DNA of 64,000 nucleotides from Chitinophaga varians (lineage in GTDB: Bacteria > Bacteroidota > Bacteroidia > Chitinophagales > Chitinophagaceae), in the NCBI RefSeq assembly GCF_014529945.1, contig NZ_JACVFB010000001.1, positions 1,426,001 to 1,490,000 of the forward strand, in the 5' to 3' direction. The position numbers and the translations under genes were made by a program. Below the pieces are notes generated by a model. That model was not told the DNA's origin. It was given only the letters and a program-made list of their open reading frames with translations, and did no database searches. Below are positions 24,865 to 33,877 of this stretch, piece by piece; the stretch's first letter is position 1; each line of letters starts with the position of its first letter.

Positions 24865-26805
24865 ATGAAAAGCGTATCATTTATCCTGTCCATCTTTTTC
24901 CTGTCGCTGACACGTGTAGCCGGACAATCAGCGGCTGTGCAGATCTATAGTCCGGACCATCAAATACAGGTATCTGTATGGAGCGGAAGCGAAGGGACCA
25001 TCTACTACCGTGTGAAGCGCAATAGCACCATGGTGATAGACTCCTCCTTGCTGGGATTGGAGCTGGCGGATGCCGATATGTCGCGTCAGCTTAGTTTTGT
25101 ATCAGCCTCCGATACCCGCCTGGTGCGCGACAGCTACCGGATGATCTATTATAAAAAATCATCCGTCAGTTACCAGGCGAATCAAAGGATACTGCATTAC
25201 GTCGATGAAAAGAAAACAGAGATGGCCATTGTGTTTCAGGTGGCCAATGACGCCGTGGCGTTTAAGTATCTGCTCACAGGCAGGTCGATTGGTGTTAAAC
25301 AGGTAATAAAGGAAAATACCACGTTTAATTTTCCCGGAGAAACAACCACCTGGCTGCAACCCATGCAGGTGGCGAAATCGGGATGGGAAAGCAGCAATCC
25401 GGCCTATGAAGAACATTATCGTAGGGAGGTGCCCATCGCCAATGTGGGAGAGAACAAAACCGGTTGGGTGTACCCGGCCTTATTTAAAGTAAAAGACAGC
25501 TGGGTGTTGCTGACTGAATCAGGGCTCGACAGTAATTATTGCGCCACCCGTTTACTATCCGGCAGTACGCCCGGTAACTTTAAAATAGGATTCCCTGACC
25601 CGAGGGAGGTCATCACCGGCAAAGGCTATCTCCCTCATGCTGCTTTGCCCTTTTCTTTACCATGGCGGGTAATGACCATTGGGTCGCTTGAAACCATTAT
25701 TACTTCCACAGCAGGGACAGATGTAGCGAAGCCGGCTGTCCTCCAAAATACCTCCTTTATCATACCTGGCAAGGCTTCCTGGAGCTGGATCAACTCCAAG
25801 GATGATTTTATTACCTATGATGAACAGATCAGGTACATCAATCTGGCGGCGGAGATGAACTGGCAATACTGCTTAATAGATGCTGACTGGGACCGGAAGA
25901 TCGGGTATGCCCGGATAAAAGAACTGGCGGACTATGCGCAGAAAAAAAATGTGTCGCTGTTGCTCTGGTACAATTCTGCCGGCGACTGGAATACCGTAAA
26001 ATACACGCCGAAGGACCTGTTGCTCACCCACGAAAGCCGCATGCGGGAATTTGCACGCATCAGAAACATGGGTATTAAAGGCGTGAAAATAGATTTCTTT
26101 GCCGGTGACGGGCAGTCTGTTATTAAATACTACATCGACATACTGCAGGATGCTGCCGCTAATGGACTCCTGGTTAATTTCCATGGCGCTACCCTGCCAA
26201 GAGGGTGGGCACGTACCTATCCCCATTTGCTGACAACCGAGGCGGTGCGGGGATTTGAGAATGTCACCTTTAATCAGGCGGACGCTGACAAGGAAGCTGA
26301 ACTTTGTACAGTACTGCCATTTACCCGCAATGTGTTTGATCCCATGGATTATACGCCGGTGAACTTGTACAAGGTGTCGTCCGGTGTTCAACGAAAAACC
26401 AGTAATGGGTTTCAGTTGGCATTGTCTGTCCTGTTTCTCTCAGGGATACAACACTACGCGGAATCTCCGGAAGGCATGTCGAAGGTGGACGCGCAGGTAA
26501 AAGCAGTGTTGCGTGCATTGCCTGCTGCCTGGGACGATGTGAAGTTCCTGGGCGGATATCCTGGCCGGTATGTGGTCCTGGCCAGGAGAGCGGGCAGGAA
26601 GTGGTACATCGCGGGGATCAATGCACAGCAGGTACCCCAAAAGATACAGGTAGCCCTTACCGATTTTGGTAAAAGTAAAGGGCTGCTTATGGCAGATGGC
26701 GATGATGCCTTCTCTTTTCATATCAACCATATCACTGCCGAAAAAACGTCGGTGAAAGAAGTGGAAATGAAGCCCGATGGCGGGTTTCTGATGGTGTTGG
26801 AATAA
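24865..26805 (+). CDS. GH97 glycoside hydrolase, retaining type
   Basis: 646 residues with signal peptide (ends AGQS). It has the GH97 N-terminal beta-domain, then a TIM barrel with WSWINSKDDF and YCLIDADWDRKIGY, catalytic D410 in GVKIDFFAGD, and AVRGFENVTF, then a C-terminal beta domain. GH97 members with Asp at this place are retaining enzymes (alpha-galactosidase or beta-L-arabinopyranosidase), whereas SusB-type glucosidases invert and use Glu. Position next to an arabinose locus and a possible shared operator favour arabinopyranosidase or alpha-galactosidase acting on side chains of plant arabinan or arabinogalactan. That is inference. The enzyme is periplasmic. Confidence 0.88.
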   Translation: MKSVSFILSIFFLSLTRVAGQSAAVQIYSPDHQIQVSVWSGSEGTIYYRVKRNSTMVIDSSLLGLELADADMSRQLSFVSASDTRLVRDSYRMIYYKKSSVSYQANQRILHYVDEKKTEMAIVFQVANDAVAFKYLLTGRSIGVKQVIKENTTFNFPGETTTWLQPMQVAKSGWESSNPAYEEHYRREVPIANVGENKTGWVYPALFKVKDSWVLLTESGLDSNYCATRLLSGSTPGNFKIGFPDPREVITGKGYLPHAALPFSLPWRVMTIGSLETIITSTAGTDVAKPAVLQNTSFIIPGKASWSWINSKDDFITYDEQIRYINLAAEMNWQYCLIDADWDRKIGYARIKELADYAQKKNVSLLLWYNSAGDWNTVKYTPKDLLLTHESRMREFARIRNMGIKGVKIDFFAGDGQSVIKYYIDILQDAAANGLLVNFHGATLPRGWARTYPHLLTTEAVRGFENVTFNQADADKEAELCTVLPFTRNVFDPMDYTPVNLYKVSSGVQRKTSNGFQLALSVLFLSGIQHYAESPEGMSKVDAQVKAVLRALPAAWDDVKFLGGYPGRYVVLARRAGRKWYIAGINAQQVPQKIQVALTDFGKSKGLLMADGDDAFSFHINHITAEKTSVKEVEMKPDGGFLMVLE

Positions 26806-27107
26806 TTTCCGGGCCTCGTGGCGTAGAAGCGCCTCCGGGGTGGCGGTAAGAATAGACAGGGCCGTGCAGCCGTAAAGCTGCCGTAGCAAAATAATCGCCC
26901 GTTACAGGATAATGGGATGTTCGGGGATGATGTACACATAGTTGGATGACATAACCTGTGTTTCAACATGCGGAGTTAACAGAGGCGCCATTTTCCCGGG
27001 TGCCTCTTGCTTTTGGGGGGCATAGGCCACGGAAGCAAAATTATTATCGCCGGAAATACTTTACAGATCAATGTTTTATCTTTTTTAAAAGTTTTTTTTG
27101 ATGTTTT
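26806..27107. other. Intergenic stretch with a hairpin, no gene seen
   Basis: No credible coding frame. An AGAGGC-containing arm at 26981-26989 pairs with 26998-27007 ahead of TTGCTTTT and could terminate the GH97 transcript. Confidence 0.45.
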
Positions 27108-27148
27108 AATTGTGAATATGACAATTATTTTGTTTTTTTGAATTGTCA
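27108..27148. promoter_or_regulatory. Candidate AraR operators upstream of araB
   Basis: AATTGT-N7-ACAATT at 27108-27126 is a 19-bp palindrome. A further inverted half AATTGTCA at 27141-27148 pairs with TGACAATT at 27119-27126. They lie about 165-200 bp upstream of araB and match sites before the GH51 and GH127 genes. Confidence 0.45.
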
Positions 27149-27310
27149 CAACAGCAAGACATGCTGTGTTGATTTTTAATCCATGTTATGAAAAGACAAA
27201 GCCGTTATGTATGCGATAGTGCACCTGTTGCCTGCTGTTTTCCACGGAAATAACGCCCGCCAATTGTTCTTTTTGTTTTTTTAAAAATAAACGTCAATCA
27301 GATAATTCAT

Positions 27311-28984
27311 ATGAGCTCATCCTGGGTAATAGGAGTAGACTATGGTACCGACTCGGTGCGTGCGATCATTGTAGATGTGCACAACGGACAGGAGATTGCC
27401 TCCGCTGTATTTTATTACCCGCGCTGGAAGGACGGCCTATACTGCAACGCCGCCGAAAGCCGGTTCCGCCAGCATCCGCTGGACTATATCGAGGGGCTGG
27501 AAGCCACCATCCGGCAATGCCTGAAACAGGCGGGCCCCGGAGCGGCTGCCCGTATCAAAGCCATCTCCGTGGATACCACCGGCTCCACGCCGGTTGCGGT
27601 AGATGAAACCGGCACACCGCTGGCACTCACGCCCGCTTTCAGGGATAATCCCAATGCGATGTTTGTGCTGTGGAAAGACCACACGGCCCTGAAAGAAGCG
27701 GCCGCCATCAACGCTACGGCCGCCAGCTTTGAACAGAACTACCTGCGCTTCGTGGGAGGCATTTATTCGTCGGAATGGTTCTGGGCCAAGCTGCTGCATA
27801 TCCTCCGGGCAGACGAAGCGGTGCGGAATGCCACTTACTCGTGGGTGGAGCATTGCGACTGGATACCGTTCCTGCTGTCGGGAGGCAAACATATCCGGCA
27901 GATGAAACGCGGCATTTGCAGCGCAGGCCACAAAGCGTTGTTCGCCACCGAATTTTGCGGCCTTCCGCCGGATGCCTTCTTCTCTGCGGTAGATCCGCTG
28001 TTGCAGGGCTTTACCAAACGGCTTTTTACCAGGACCTATACTGCGGGCGAAGCCGCCGGTCACCTCTGCCCGGAATGGGCAGAGAGACTGGGGCTCTCCA
28101 CGGCCGTGGTGATCGGCATCGGCGCCTTCGACGCGCATATGGGCGCTGTAGGCGGGCAAATAGAGCCTTACCACCTCAGCAAGGTGATGGGCACTTCCAC
28201 CTGCGATATGCTGGTGGCGCCCATGGAAGAAATGGAACACAAACTGGTGAAAGGCATCTGCGGACAGGTGCCCGGCTCCGTGATCCCCGGTATGATGGGC
28301 ATGGAAGCGGGGCAGTCTGCCTTTGGAGACGCTTACGCCTGGTTCAGCAACGTACTGGCGTGGCCGTTACAACACCTGGTGTCATCTTCCCCGCTCATAA
28401 CGCCGGAAATTGCCGCCCAGCTGGCGCAGGAGGCCTCCGGCAGGATGATCACCGAACTGTCCAGGCAGGCAGCGCAGCTCTCTCCGCAGGAGCAGGATGA
28501 GCTGGGCGTCGACTGGCTCAATGGGCGCCGTACCCCCGATGCGGACCAGTCGCTCAGAGGCACCCTCACAGGCCTGAACCTGGCATCGGACGCACCACGC
28601 ATTTTCCGTGCCGTGGCAGAATCCACCTGCTTCGGCGCCAAAGCCATTGTGGAGCGCTTCGAAAGGGAAGGAGTGCCGGTAAAAGGACTGATCGGCATCG
28701 GCGGCGTGGCGAAAAAATCGGCCTTCATTATGCAGATGATGGCCGACGTCATGAACATGTCCATACGGATACACCGCTCGGAACAAACCTGCGCGCTGGG
28801 CGCAGCGATGTTCGCCGCCACTGCCGCCGGCATCTTCACCAGAGTGGAAGACGCGATGGAGGCCATGGGGCAGGGCTTTGAAGTAACCTATCAGCCTAAC
28901 GGCCGCTACACCGGCCTATACGAAAACAGGTACCGGAAATATAAAGCCTTAGGTGCGTTTACCACCACCATCAACAATGACTAA
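27311..28984 (+). CDS. araB: L-ribulokinase
   Basis: 557 residues, close to the usual AraB length. FGGY kinase family: N-terminal VIGVDYGTDSVRAIIVDVHN (phosphate-binding loop), ISVDTTGSTPVAVDE, GAFDAHMGAVGGQ and the late GIGGVAKKSAFIMQMMADV. It phosphorylates L-ribulose to L-ribulose 5-phosphate in the cytoplasm. The araD start follows its stop by 2 bp and araA comes next, so araB-araD-araA is one operon. Confidence 0.95.
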   Translation: MSSSWVIGVDYGTDSVRAIIVDVHNGQEIASAVFYYPRWKDGLYCNAAESRFRQHPLDYIEGLEATIRQCLKQAGPGAAARIKAISVDTTGSTPVAVDETGTPLALTPAFRDNPNAMFVLWKDHTALKEAAAINATAASFEQNYLRFVGGIYSSEWFWAKLLHILRADEAVRNATYSWVEHCDWIPFLLSGGKHIRQMKRGICSAGHKALFATEFCGLPPDAFFSAVDPLLQGFTKRLFTRTYTAGEAAGHLCPEWAERLGLSTAVVIGIGAFDAHMGAVGGQIEPYHLSKVMGTSTCDMLVAPMEEMEHKLVKGICGQVPGSVIPGMMGMEAGQSAFGDAYAWFSNVLAWPLQHLVSSSPLITPEIAAQLAQEASGRMITELSRQAAQLSPQEQDELGVDWLNGRRTPDADQSLRGTLTGLNLASDAPRIFRAVAESTCFGAKAIVERFEREGVPVKGLIGIGGVAKKSAFIMQMMADVMNMSIRIHRSEQTCALGAAMFAATAAGIFTRVEDAMEAMGQGFEVTYQPNGRYTGLYENRYRKYKALGAFTTTINND

Positions 28985-28986
28985 CT

Positions 28987-29685
28987 ATGCAACAGTATCA
29001 ACATATCCGTCAGGCGGCCTATGATGCCAATATGCAGCTGCCTGCACTGGGACTGGTCATCTTCACCTTTGGCAACGTCAGCGCGGCAGACCGCGGGCTG
29101 GGCGTATTTGCCATCAAGCCCAGCGGCGTGCCTTATGCGGAGTTGTCGCCCGAAAAAATGGTGATCGTCGACTTCGACGGCAAAACAGTGGACGGGCAGC
29201 TACGTCCTTCCTCTGATACGCTCACCCACGCCGTATTGTACAAACACTGGGAACATATTGGCGGTATCGTGCATACGCATTCTACCTATGCTACGGCATG
29301 GGCACAGAGCCAGCGTGATATCCCTATCTATGGCACCACCCATGCAGACCATAATACCATCGATATCCCCTGCGCACCACCCATGCCGGATGATATGATT
29401 GCGGGAGACTATGAATATCAGACAGGCTTCCAGATCATGAACACGCTGGCGGAGCGCGGGTTGTCATACGAAGAAATAGAAATGGTCCTGGTAGGGAACC
29501 ATGCGCCCTTCACCTGGGGCCTAACACCTGCCAAAGCAGTATACAACAGCGCCGTACTGGAGTCGGTGGCGCAAATGGCTTATCTCACAGAGTCCATTAA
29601 CGGGAACGCACCCCGGCTGAAAGACGCGCTGATCAAAAAACACTTTGAACGTAAACACGGACCCAATTCCTACTATGGGCAGTAA
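28987..29685 (+). CDS. araD: L-ribulose-5-phosphate 4-epimerase
   Basis: 232 residues, class II aldolase fold. Motifs: [33 protein letters not shown] with the Zn-binding histidines, GTTHADH and [12 protein letters not shown]. It converts L-ribulose 5-phosphate to D-xylulose 5-phosphate for the pentose phosphate pathway. 2 bp after araB and 11 bp before araA. Confidence 0.95.
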   Translation: MQQYQHIRQAAYDANMQLPALGLVIFTFGNVSAADRGLGVFAIKPSGVPYAELSPEKMVIVDFDGKTVDGQLRPSSDTLTHAVLYKHWEHIGGIVHTHSTYATAWAQSQRDIPIYGTTHADHNTIDIPCAPPMPDDMIAGDYEYQTGFQIMNTLAERGLSYEEIEMVLVGNHAPFTWGLTPAKAVYNSAVLESVAQMAYLTESINGNAPRLKDALIKKHFERKHGPNSYYGQ

Positions 29686-29696
29686 AACAAACGAAC

Positions 29697-31175
29697 ATGA
29701 TTAATCTGAAAAACTACGAGATCTGGTTTGTAACAGGTAGCCAGCACTTATATGGCGAGGAAACATTAAAACAGGTGGCAGCCCACAGCCAGGAAATTGC
29801 GGCTTCGCTCAACAGAGATGCCCGTATACCCGTTACCGTGGTATACAAGCCCACGGTAAAAACACCGGATGAAATTTATGCCGTATGCATGGAAGCCAAC
29901 AGCACGGCCAATTGTATCGGTGTCATCACCTGGATGCATACCTTCTCGCCCGCCAAGATGTGGATACGTGGACTGAAAGCCTTGTCCAGACCTATCTGCC
30001 ACCTGCATACACAGTTCAACCGCGACATCCCCTGGGGCGAAATAGATATGGACTTTATGAACCTCAACCAGAGCGCGCATGGAGACAGAGAGTTCGGATT
30101 TATGATGAGCCGCATGCGTATCAACCGGAAGGTGATCACCGGGCACTGGCAGGACCCGGAAGTGCTGGAAGAGCTGGGCGCCTGGGCCAGAGTGGCTGCC
30201 GGCTGGCACGACTGGCAGGGCGCGCGTTTTGTACGTTTTGGAGACAACATGCGCTATGTAGCAGTAACAGACGGTGATAAGGTGGAAGCTGAGTCGAAGC
30301 TGGGCTTCTCCTGCAATACCCACGGTATCGGCGATCTGGTACAGGTGATCAACGGTGTTTCCGATACCGCCGTAGCGGTGCTGGTGAAAGAATACGGCGA
30401 CGCCTATACGGTATCTGCCGCTTTGCTGCAGGACCCTGCGCTAAAAGATGCGGCCAGGATAGAACTGGGACTGAAAGCCTTCCTCGAAGAAGGAAATTTC
30501 AAAGGCTTCTCTGATACTTTTGAAGACCTGCATGGGATGATACAGTTGCCCGGTATCGCGGTACAACGCCTCATGAAGGCCGGCTACGGCTTTGCCGGCG
30601 AAGGCGACTGGAAAACGGCCGCGTTGGTAAGGGCCATGAAAGTGATGGGCAGCGGTTTGCCGGGTGGCAATTCTTTTATGGAAGATTATACCTACCACTT
30701 TAATCCGGCCGACCCCATGGTGCTGGGCTCCCACATGCTGGAGATCTGCGAGTCTATCGCCGCTGGCAAACCTTTCTGTGAAAAACATCCGTTGGGAATA
30801 GGCGGGAAGGCGGACCCGGTGCGGCTGGTGTTTAACGCCGCTGCCGGTGCGGCTATCAACGCCTCCATCGTGGATATGGGCAACCGTTTCCGCCTGCTGG
30901 TCAACGAAGTGGAAGCCGTGACGCCACCGCAGGACCTGCCGAAGCTGCCGGTAGCGCGCGTGTTATGGAAACCCTATCCGGACATGAAAAAAGGCTGTAC
31001 CGCGTGGATACTGGCCGGAGGCGCCCATCATACCTGTTACAGCCAGAACCTGACCGCTGCCCATATGCAGGACTTTGCAGACATGGCTGGTATTGAACTG
31101 GCCCTCATCGGTAAAAACACGGACCTCCGAGAGTTCAGAAATGAGCTGCGCTGGAACGATGCCTGCTATCAATAA
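29697..31175 (+). CDS. araA: L-arabinose isomerase
   Basis: 492 residues, standard AraA length. [18 protein letters not shown] at the N-terminus, [51 protein letters not shown] containing the active-site Glu, and [12 protein letters not shown] with the late His. It isomerises L-arabinose to L-ribulose and requires Mn. It is the third gene of the operon and the first step of the pathway. Confidence 0.96.
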   Translation: MINLKNYEIWFVTGSQHLYGEETLKQVAAHSQEIAASLNRDARIPVTVVYKPTVKTPDEIYAVCMEANSTANCIGVITWMHTFSPAKMWIRGLKALSRPICHLHTQFNRDIPWGEIDMDFMNLNQSAHGDREFGFMMSRMRINRKVITGHWQDPEVLEELGAWARVAAGWHDWQGARFVRFGDNMRYVAVTDGDKVEAESKLGFSCNTHGIGDLVQVINGVSDTAVAVLVKEYGDAYTVSAALLQDPALKDAARIELGLKAFLEEGNFKGFSDTFEDLHGMIQLPGIAVQRLMKAGYGFAGEGDWKTAALVRAMKVMGSGLPGGNSFMEDYTYHFNPADPMVLGSHMLEICESIAAGKPFCEKHPLGIGGKADPVRLVFNAAAGAAINASIVDMGNRFRLLVNEVEAVTPPQDLPKLPVARVLWKPYPDMKKGCTAWILAGGAHHTCYSQNLTAAHMQDFADMAGIELALIGKNTDLREFRNELRWNDACYQ

Positions 31176-31181
31176 ACCCAT

Positions 31182-31224
31182 CTGCCGGAGTATTCCAGGA
31201 GAAACACCAGGAATGCTCCGGCAG
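31182..31224 (+). promoter_or_regulatory. Hairpin between araA and the symporter gene
   Basis: CTGCCGGAG-ATTCC pairs with GGAAT-CTCCGGCAG. It has no T-tract, so it may stabilise or process the araBDA transcript rather than stop it. Confidence 0.5.
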
Positions 31225-31269
31225 CAGCTATGCCAACTTCTTCAGCCCTAAGCTAATAAAACGCCCGTT

Positions 31270-32952
31270 ATGCAAAACGTTCTTTCCGCCGGCGATATAT
31301 TCGTCTTCATTATTTATTTCATCGTGGTGGCCGTATATGGTTACTGGATATACAGGAAGAAAAAGAAAACCGACTTAGATACAAAAGATTTCTTTCTGGC
31401 CGAAGGGTCGCTTACCTGGTGGGCCATCGGCGCTTCGCTGATTGCGTCAAATATCTCTGCTGAGCAGTTCATCGGTATGAGCGGCGACGGCTACTTTGTG
31501 GGGATTGCCGTGGCTGCCTACGAATGGATCGCCGCCATCGCACTGATCATTATCGCTGTCTGGTTTATTCCCATCTACCTGAAGAATAAAATTTATACCA
31601 TGCCACAGTTCCTGAAAACACGCTACAACGAAACGGTAGCGTTGATCATGGCGGTATTCTGGTTATTCCTCTATGTGTTTGTGAACCTGACCTCTATTTT
31701 ATACCTCGGCGCACTGGCCATCAACGGTCTGCTGGGCGGAGAGTACCTGCATGTGGTGATGATCGCGCTGTCTGTATTTGCTATCATTATTACGCTGGGC
31801 GGCATGAAAGTGATCGGTTATACGGATGTGATCCAGGTAGGGGTGTTGATCATCGGAGGACTGGCCACCACCTATATGGCACTGACGCTGGTGAGTGAAA
31901 AGTTTGGCCTGGGACATAATGCCCTGGCTGGTTTTAATGCCCTGATGAAAGATGCGCCAGACCATTTTCATATGATATTGGCCAAGCCAACTGCCGGCTC
32001 CTCACAGGAATATATCAACAAATATCTCGTGCTGCCGGGCATACTCATGTATGCAGCCGGACAATGGATTGTCAACCTCAACTACTGGGGCTGCAACCAG
32101 TACATTACGCAACGTGCGCTGGGCGCTGATCTGCAAACCGCCCGGCACGGTATCCTCTTTGCCGGCCTGCTGAAGATAATGATGCCGGTGATTGTGATGC
32201 TGCCCGGTATTGCTGCCTATGTATTGCAGAAAAACGGCCACCTGCCCGGTCTGTCCAGTAAAGACGGAGCCTACGCGGCTATTCTGGGTTTTCTGCCCTC
32301 CGGGCTGAAAGGATTGTCCATCGCGGCTTTAACGGCTGCTATTGTAGCCTCCCTGGCGGGGAAGGCCAATAGTATCTCCACTATTTTTACGTTGGACATC
32401 TACCGTAAATACATCAGGAAAGACGCTTCAGAGGCAAAACTGGTATGGACCGGTCGCATCACGGTGATAACGGCCATGCTGCTGGGCATCCTTTTCACCT
32501 GGAACGATTTGCTGGGCATCGGTGGGGAAGGAGGGTTTACTTTTATCCAGAAATATACCGGCTTTATCAGTCCCGGCGTGTTCGCCATGTTTCTGCTGGG
32601 CATGTTCTGGAAACGTACTACCGGCGCGGCTGCGGTGGCGGGCATCATCACGGGTTTCACCCTGTGTGTGTTCTTCAACCAGTTTGCACCAGCGGTATTG
32701 GGTCATGAAACCTGGTGCTATACGGCTTATCCCAATGGAAAAGGCGGCTATGAGATACCTTTCCTTATTTGCATGGGGCTGGCTTTTATGTTTACCATGA
32801 TCGTGATGGTGCTCATCAGTTTCGCAGGGCCCAAAGTCAATCCCAAAGCGTTTGTGCTGGACCGTGCCATGTTTAAGATCACCCCGGCAACCACCGTGTT
32901 GATCGTAACCATCTTATTGTTGTTATCTGCCCTGTATATCCGCTTCTGGTAG
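31270..32952 (+). CDS. Sodium/solute symporter (SSS family), probable arabinose importer
   Basis: 560 residues with about 14 membrane helices. SSS landmarks: FFLAEGSLTWWAIGASLIAS, NISAEQFIGMSGDGY, LGGMKVIGYTDVIQVGVLI and the Na-site region ALTAAIVASLAGKANSISTI. The sequence is of the SglT-like sugar branch. It lies 94 bp after araA and before araR, so it most likely imports L-arabinose or a small arabinoside across the inner membrane. Substrate inferred from context. Confidence 0.92.
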   Translation: MQNVLSAGDIFVFIIYFIVVAVYGYWIYRKKKKTDLDTKDFFLAEGSLTWWAIGASLIASNISAEQFIGMSGDGYFVGIAVAAYEWIAAIALIIIAVWFIPIYLKNKIYTMPQFLKTRYNETVALIMAVFWLFLYVFVNLTSILYLGALAINGLLGGEYLHVVMIALSVFAIIITLGGMKVIGYTDVIQVGVLIIGGLATTYMALTLVSEKFGLGHNALAGFNALMKDAPDHFHMILAKPTAGSSQEYINKYLVLPGILMYAAGQWIVNLNYWGCNQYITQRALGADLQTARHGILFAGLLKIMMPVIVMLPGIAAYVLQKNGHLPGLSSKDGAYAAILGFLPSGLKGLSIAALTAAIVASLAGKANSISTIFTLDIYRKYIRKDASEAKLVWTGRITVITAMLLGILFTWNDLLGIGGEGGFTFIQKYTGFISPGVFAMFLLGMFWKRTTGAAAVAGIITGFTLCVFFNQFAPAVLGHETWCYTAYPNGKGGYEIPFLICMGLAFMFTMIVMVLISFAGPKVNPKAFVLDRAMFKITPATTVLIVTILLLLSALYIRFW

Positions 32953-33005
32953 GAGTGTGGGAATTCCCATCAATATATTGTACTTTCATCTCCTAATTTG
33001 TTATT

Positions 33006-33722
33006 ATGAAAAGATACTCGCAGCAGACCAGGTTGTTATTCGCCGTTGACTGTATCATTTTTGGATTCGATGGCCAGGAACTGAAACTGTTGCTGATACA
33101 AAGAGGGTTTGAGCCTTGTAAAGGCAAGTGGAGCCTGGTAGGCGGTTTTATACAAGAGCATGAAAGTGCGGAAGAGGCAGCGTGTAGGGTATTGAAAAAT
33201 CTCACGGGACTGGATGGTATTTATATGGAGCAGTTGCATGCCTTCAGTTCACCATCCCGTGATTCCGTGGAACGTACGGTGTCTGTTGCTTATACCGCGC
33301 TCATAGATATCCAGAAGTACAAGCAACAGCTCAACGAAGATTTCCATGCAGTATGGTTCCCGATCAATCATCATCCTGACCTGATCTTTGATCATAAAGC
33401 GATGGTGGACCTGGCAAAGGAAAAGCTCCGCTACAAAGCGGCTTTGCACCCACTGCTGCTGGAGTTGCTGCCAGCCAAGTTTACCATCCCGCAGCTACAA
33501 CAATTGTATGAATCCGTATATCATACCACGTTCGATAAAGGTAACTTCAGCCGCAAGGTGCTTTCTACCAAACTGCTGGTGAAGCTGGCCGATAAAGACA
33601 AGCTGAGTTCCAAAAAGGGCGCCTGGTACTACAAGATTGACCGGAAAAAGTATAATGCCAATTTTCATGCGTTTCTAAACTTCGTGCCCGATCCGCATAT
33701 ATTGCGCAACAGCGCTTTGTAA
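33006..33722 (+). CDS. araR: Nudix-type transcriptional regulator of arabinose use (AraR/NrtR family)
   Basis: 238 residues: a Nudix domain (about 8-140) followed by a winged HTH (about 150-225; FTIPQLQQLYESVYHTTFDK then FSRKVLSTKLL). The Nudix box is degenerate: GGFIQEHESAEEAACRVLKN lacks the REUxEE catalytic glutamates, as in NrtR-type regulators that bind a ligand instead of hydrolysing it. In Bacteroides a Nudix-type AraR senses L-arabinose and controls arabinose genes. Position at the centre of this locus supports that role. Confidence 0.88.
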   Translation: MKRYSQQTRLLFAVDCIIFGFDGQELKLLLIQRGFEPCKGKWSLVGGFIQEHESAEEAACRVLKNLTGLDGIYMEQLHAFSSPSRDSVERTVSVAYTALIDIQKYKQQLNEDFHAVWFPINHHPDLIFDHKAMVDLAKEKLRYKAALHPLLLELLPAKFTIPQLQQLYESVYHTTFDKGNFSRKVLSTKLLVKLADKDKLSSKKGAWYYKIDRKKYNANFHAFLNFVPDPHILRNSAL

Positions 33723-33737
33723 CAAGCGCTGTTGCGC
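33704..33737. terminator. 14-bp-stem hairpin over the araR stop
   Basis: A perfect 14-bp stem (33704-33717 with 33724-33737) spans the stop codon. There is no T-tract directly after it. Confidence 0.5.
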
Positions 33738-33794
33738 TGTAGTCGTACAACGACCTGTGTTCCCGCCGGGAACACTTTTTTTATAAAATAATAT

Positions 33795-33813
33795 AATTGT
33801 TTTATTGACAATT
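33795..33813. promoter_or_regulatory. Candidate AraR operator upstream of the GH51 gene
   Basis: AATTGT-TTTATTG-ACAATT is a perfect 6+6 palindrome with the same spacing as the araB site, 65 bp upstream of the GH51 start. Confidence 0.5.
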
Positions 33814-33877
33814 AAAGTGTAGTGCCAACCTGTATGCCATTACATTCGTATACCATGAAAAACAGGAATTAGCGCAT

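Noticed and set aside
27437..28240. 267-codon minus-strand frame
   Set aside because: Antisense to araB, which is full length with all family motifs.
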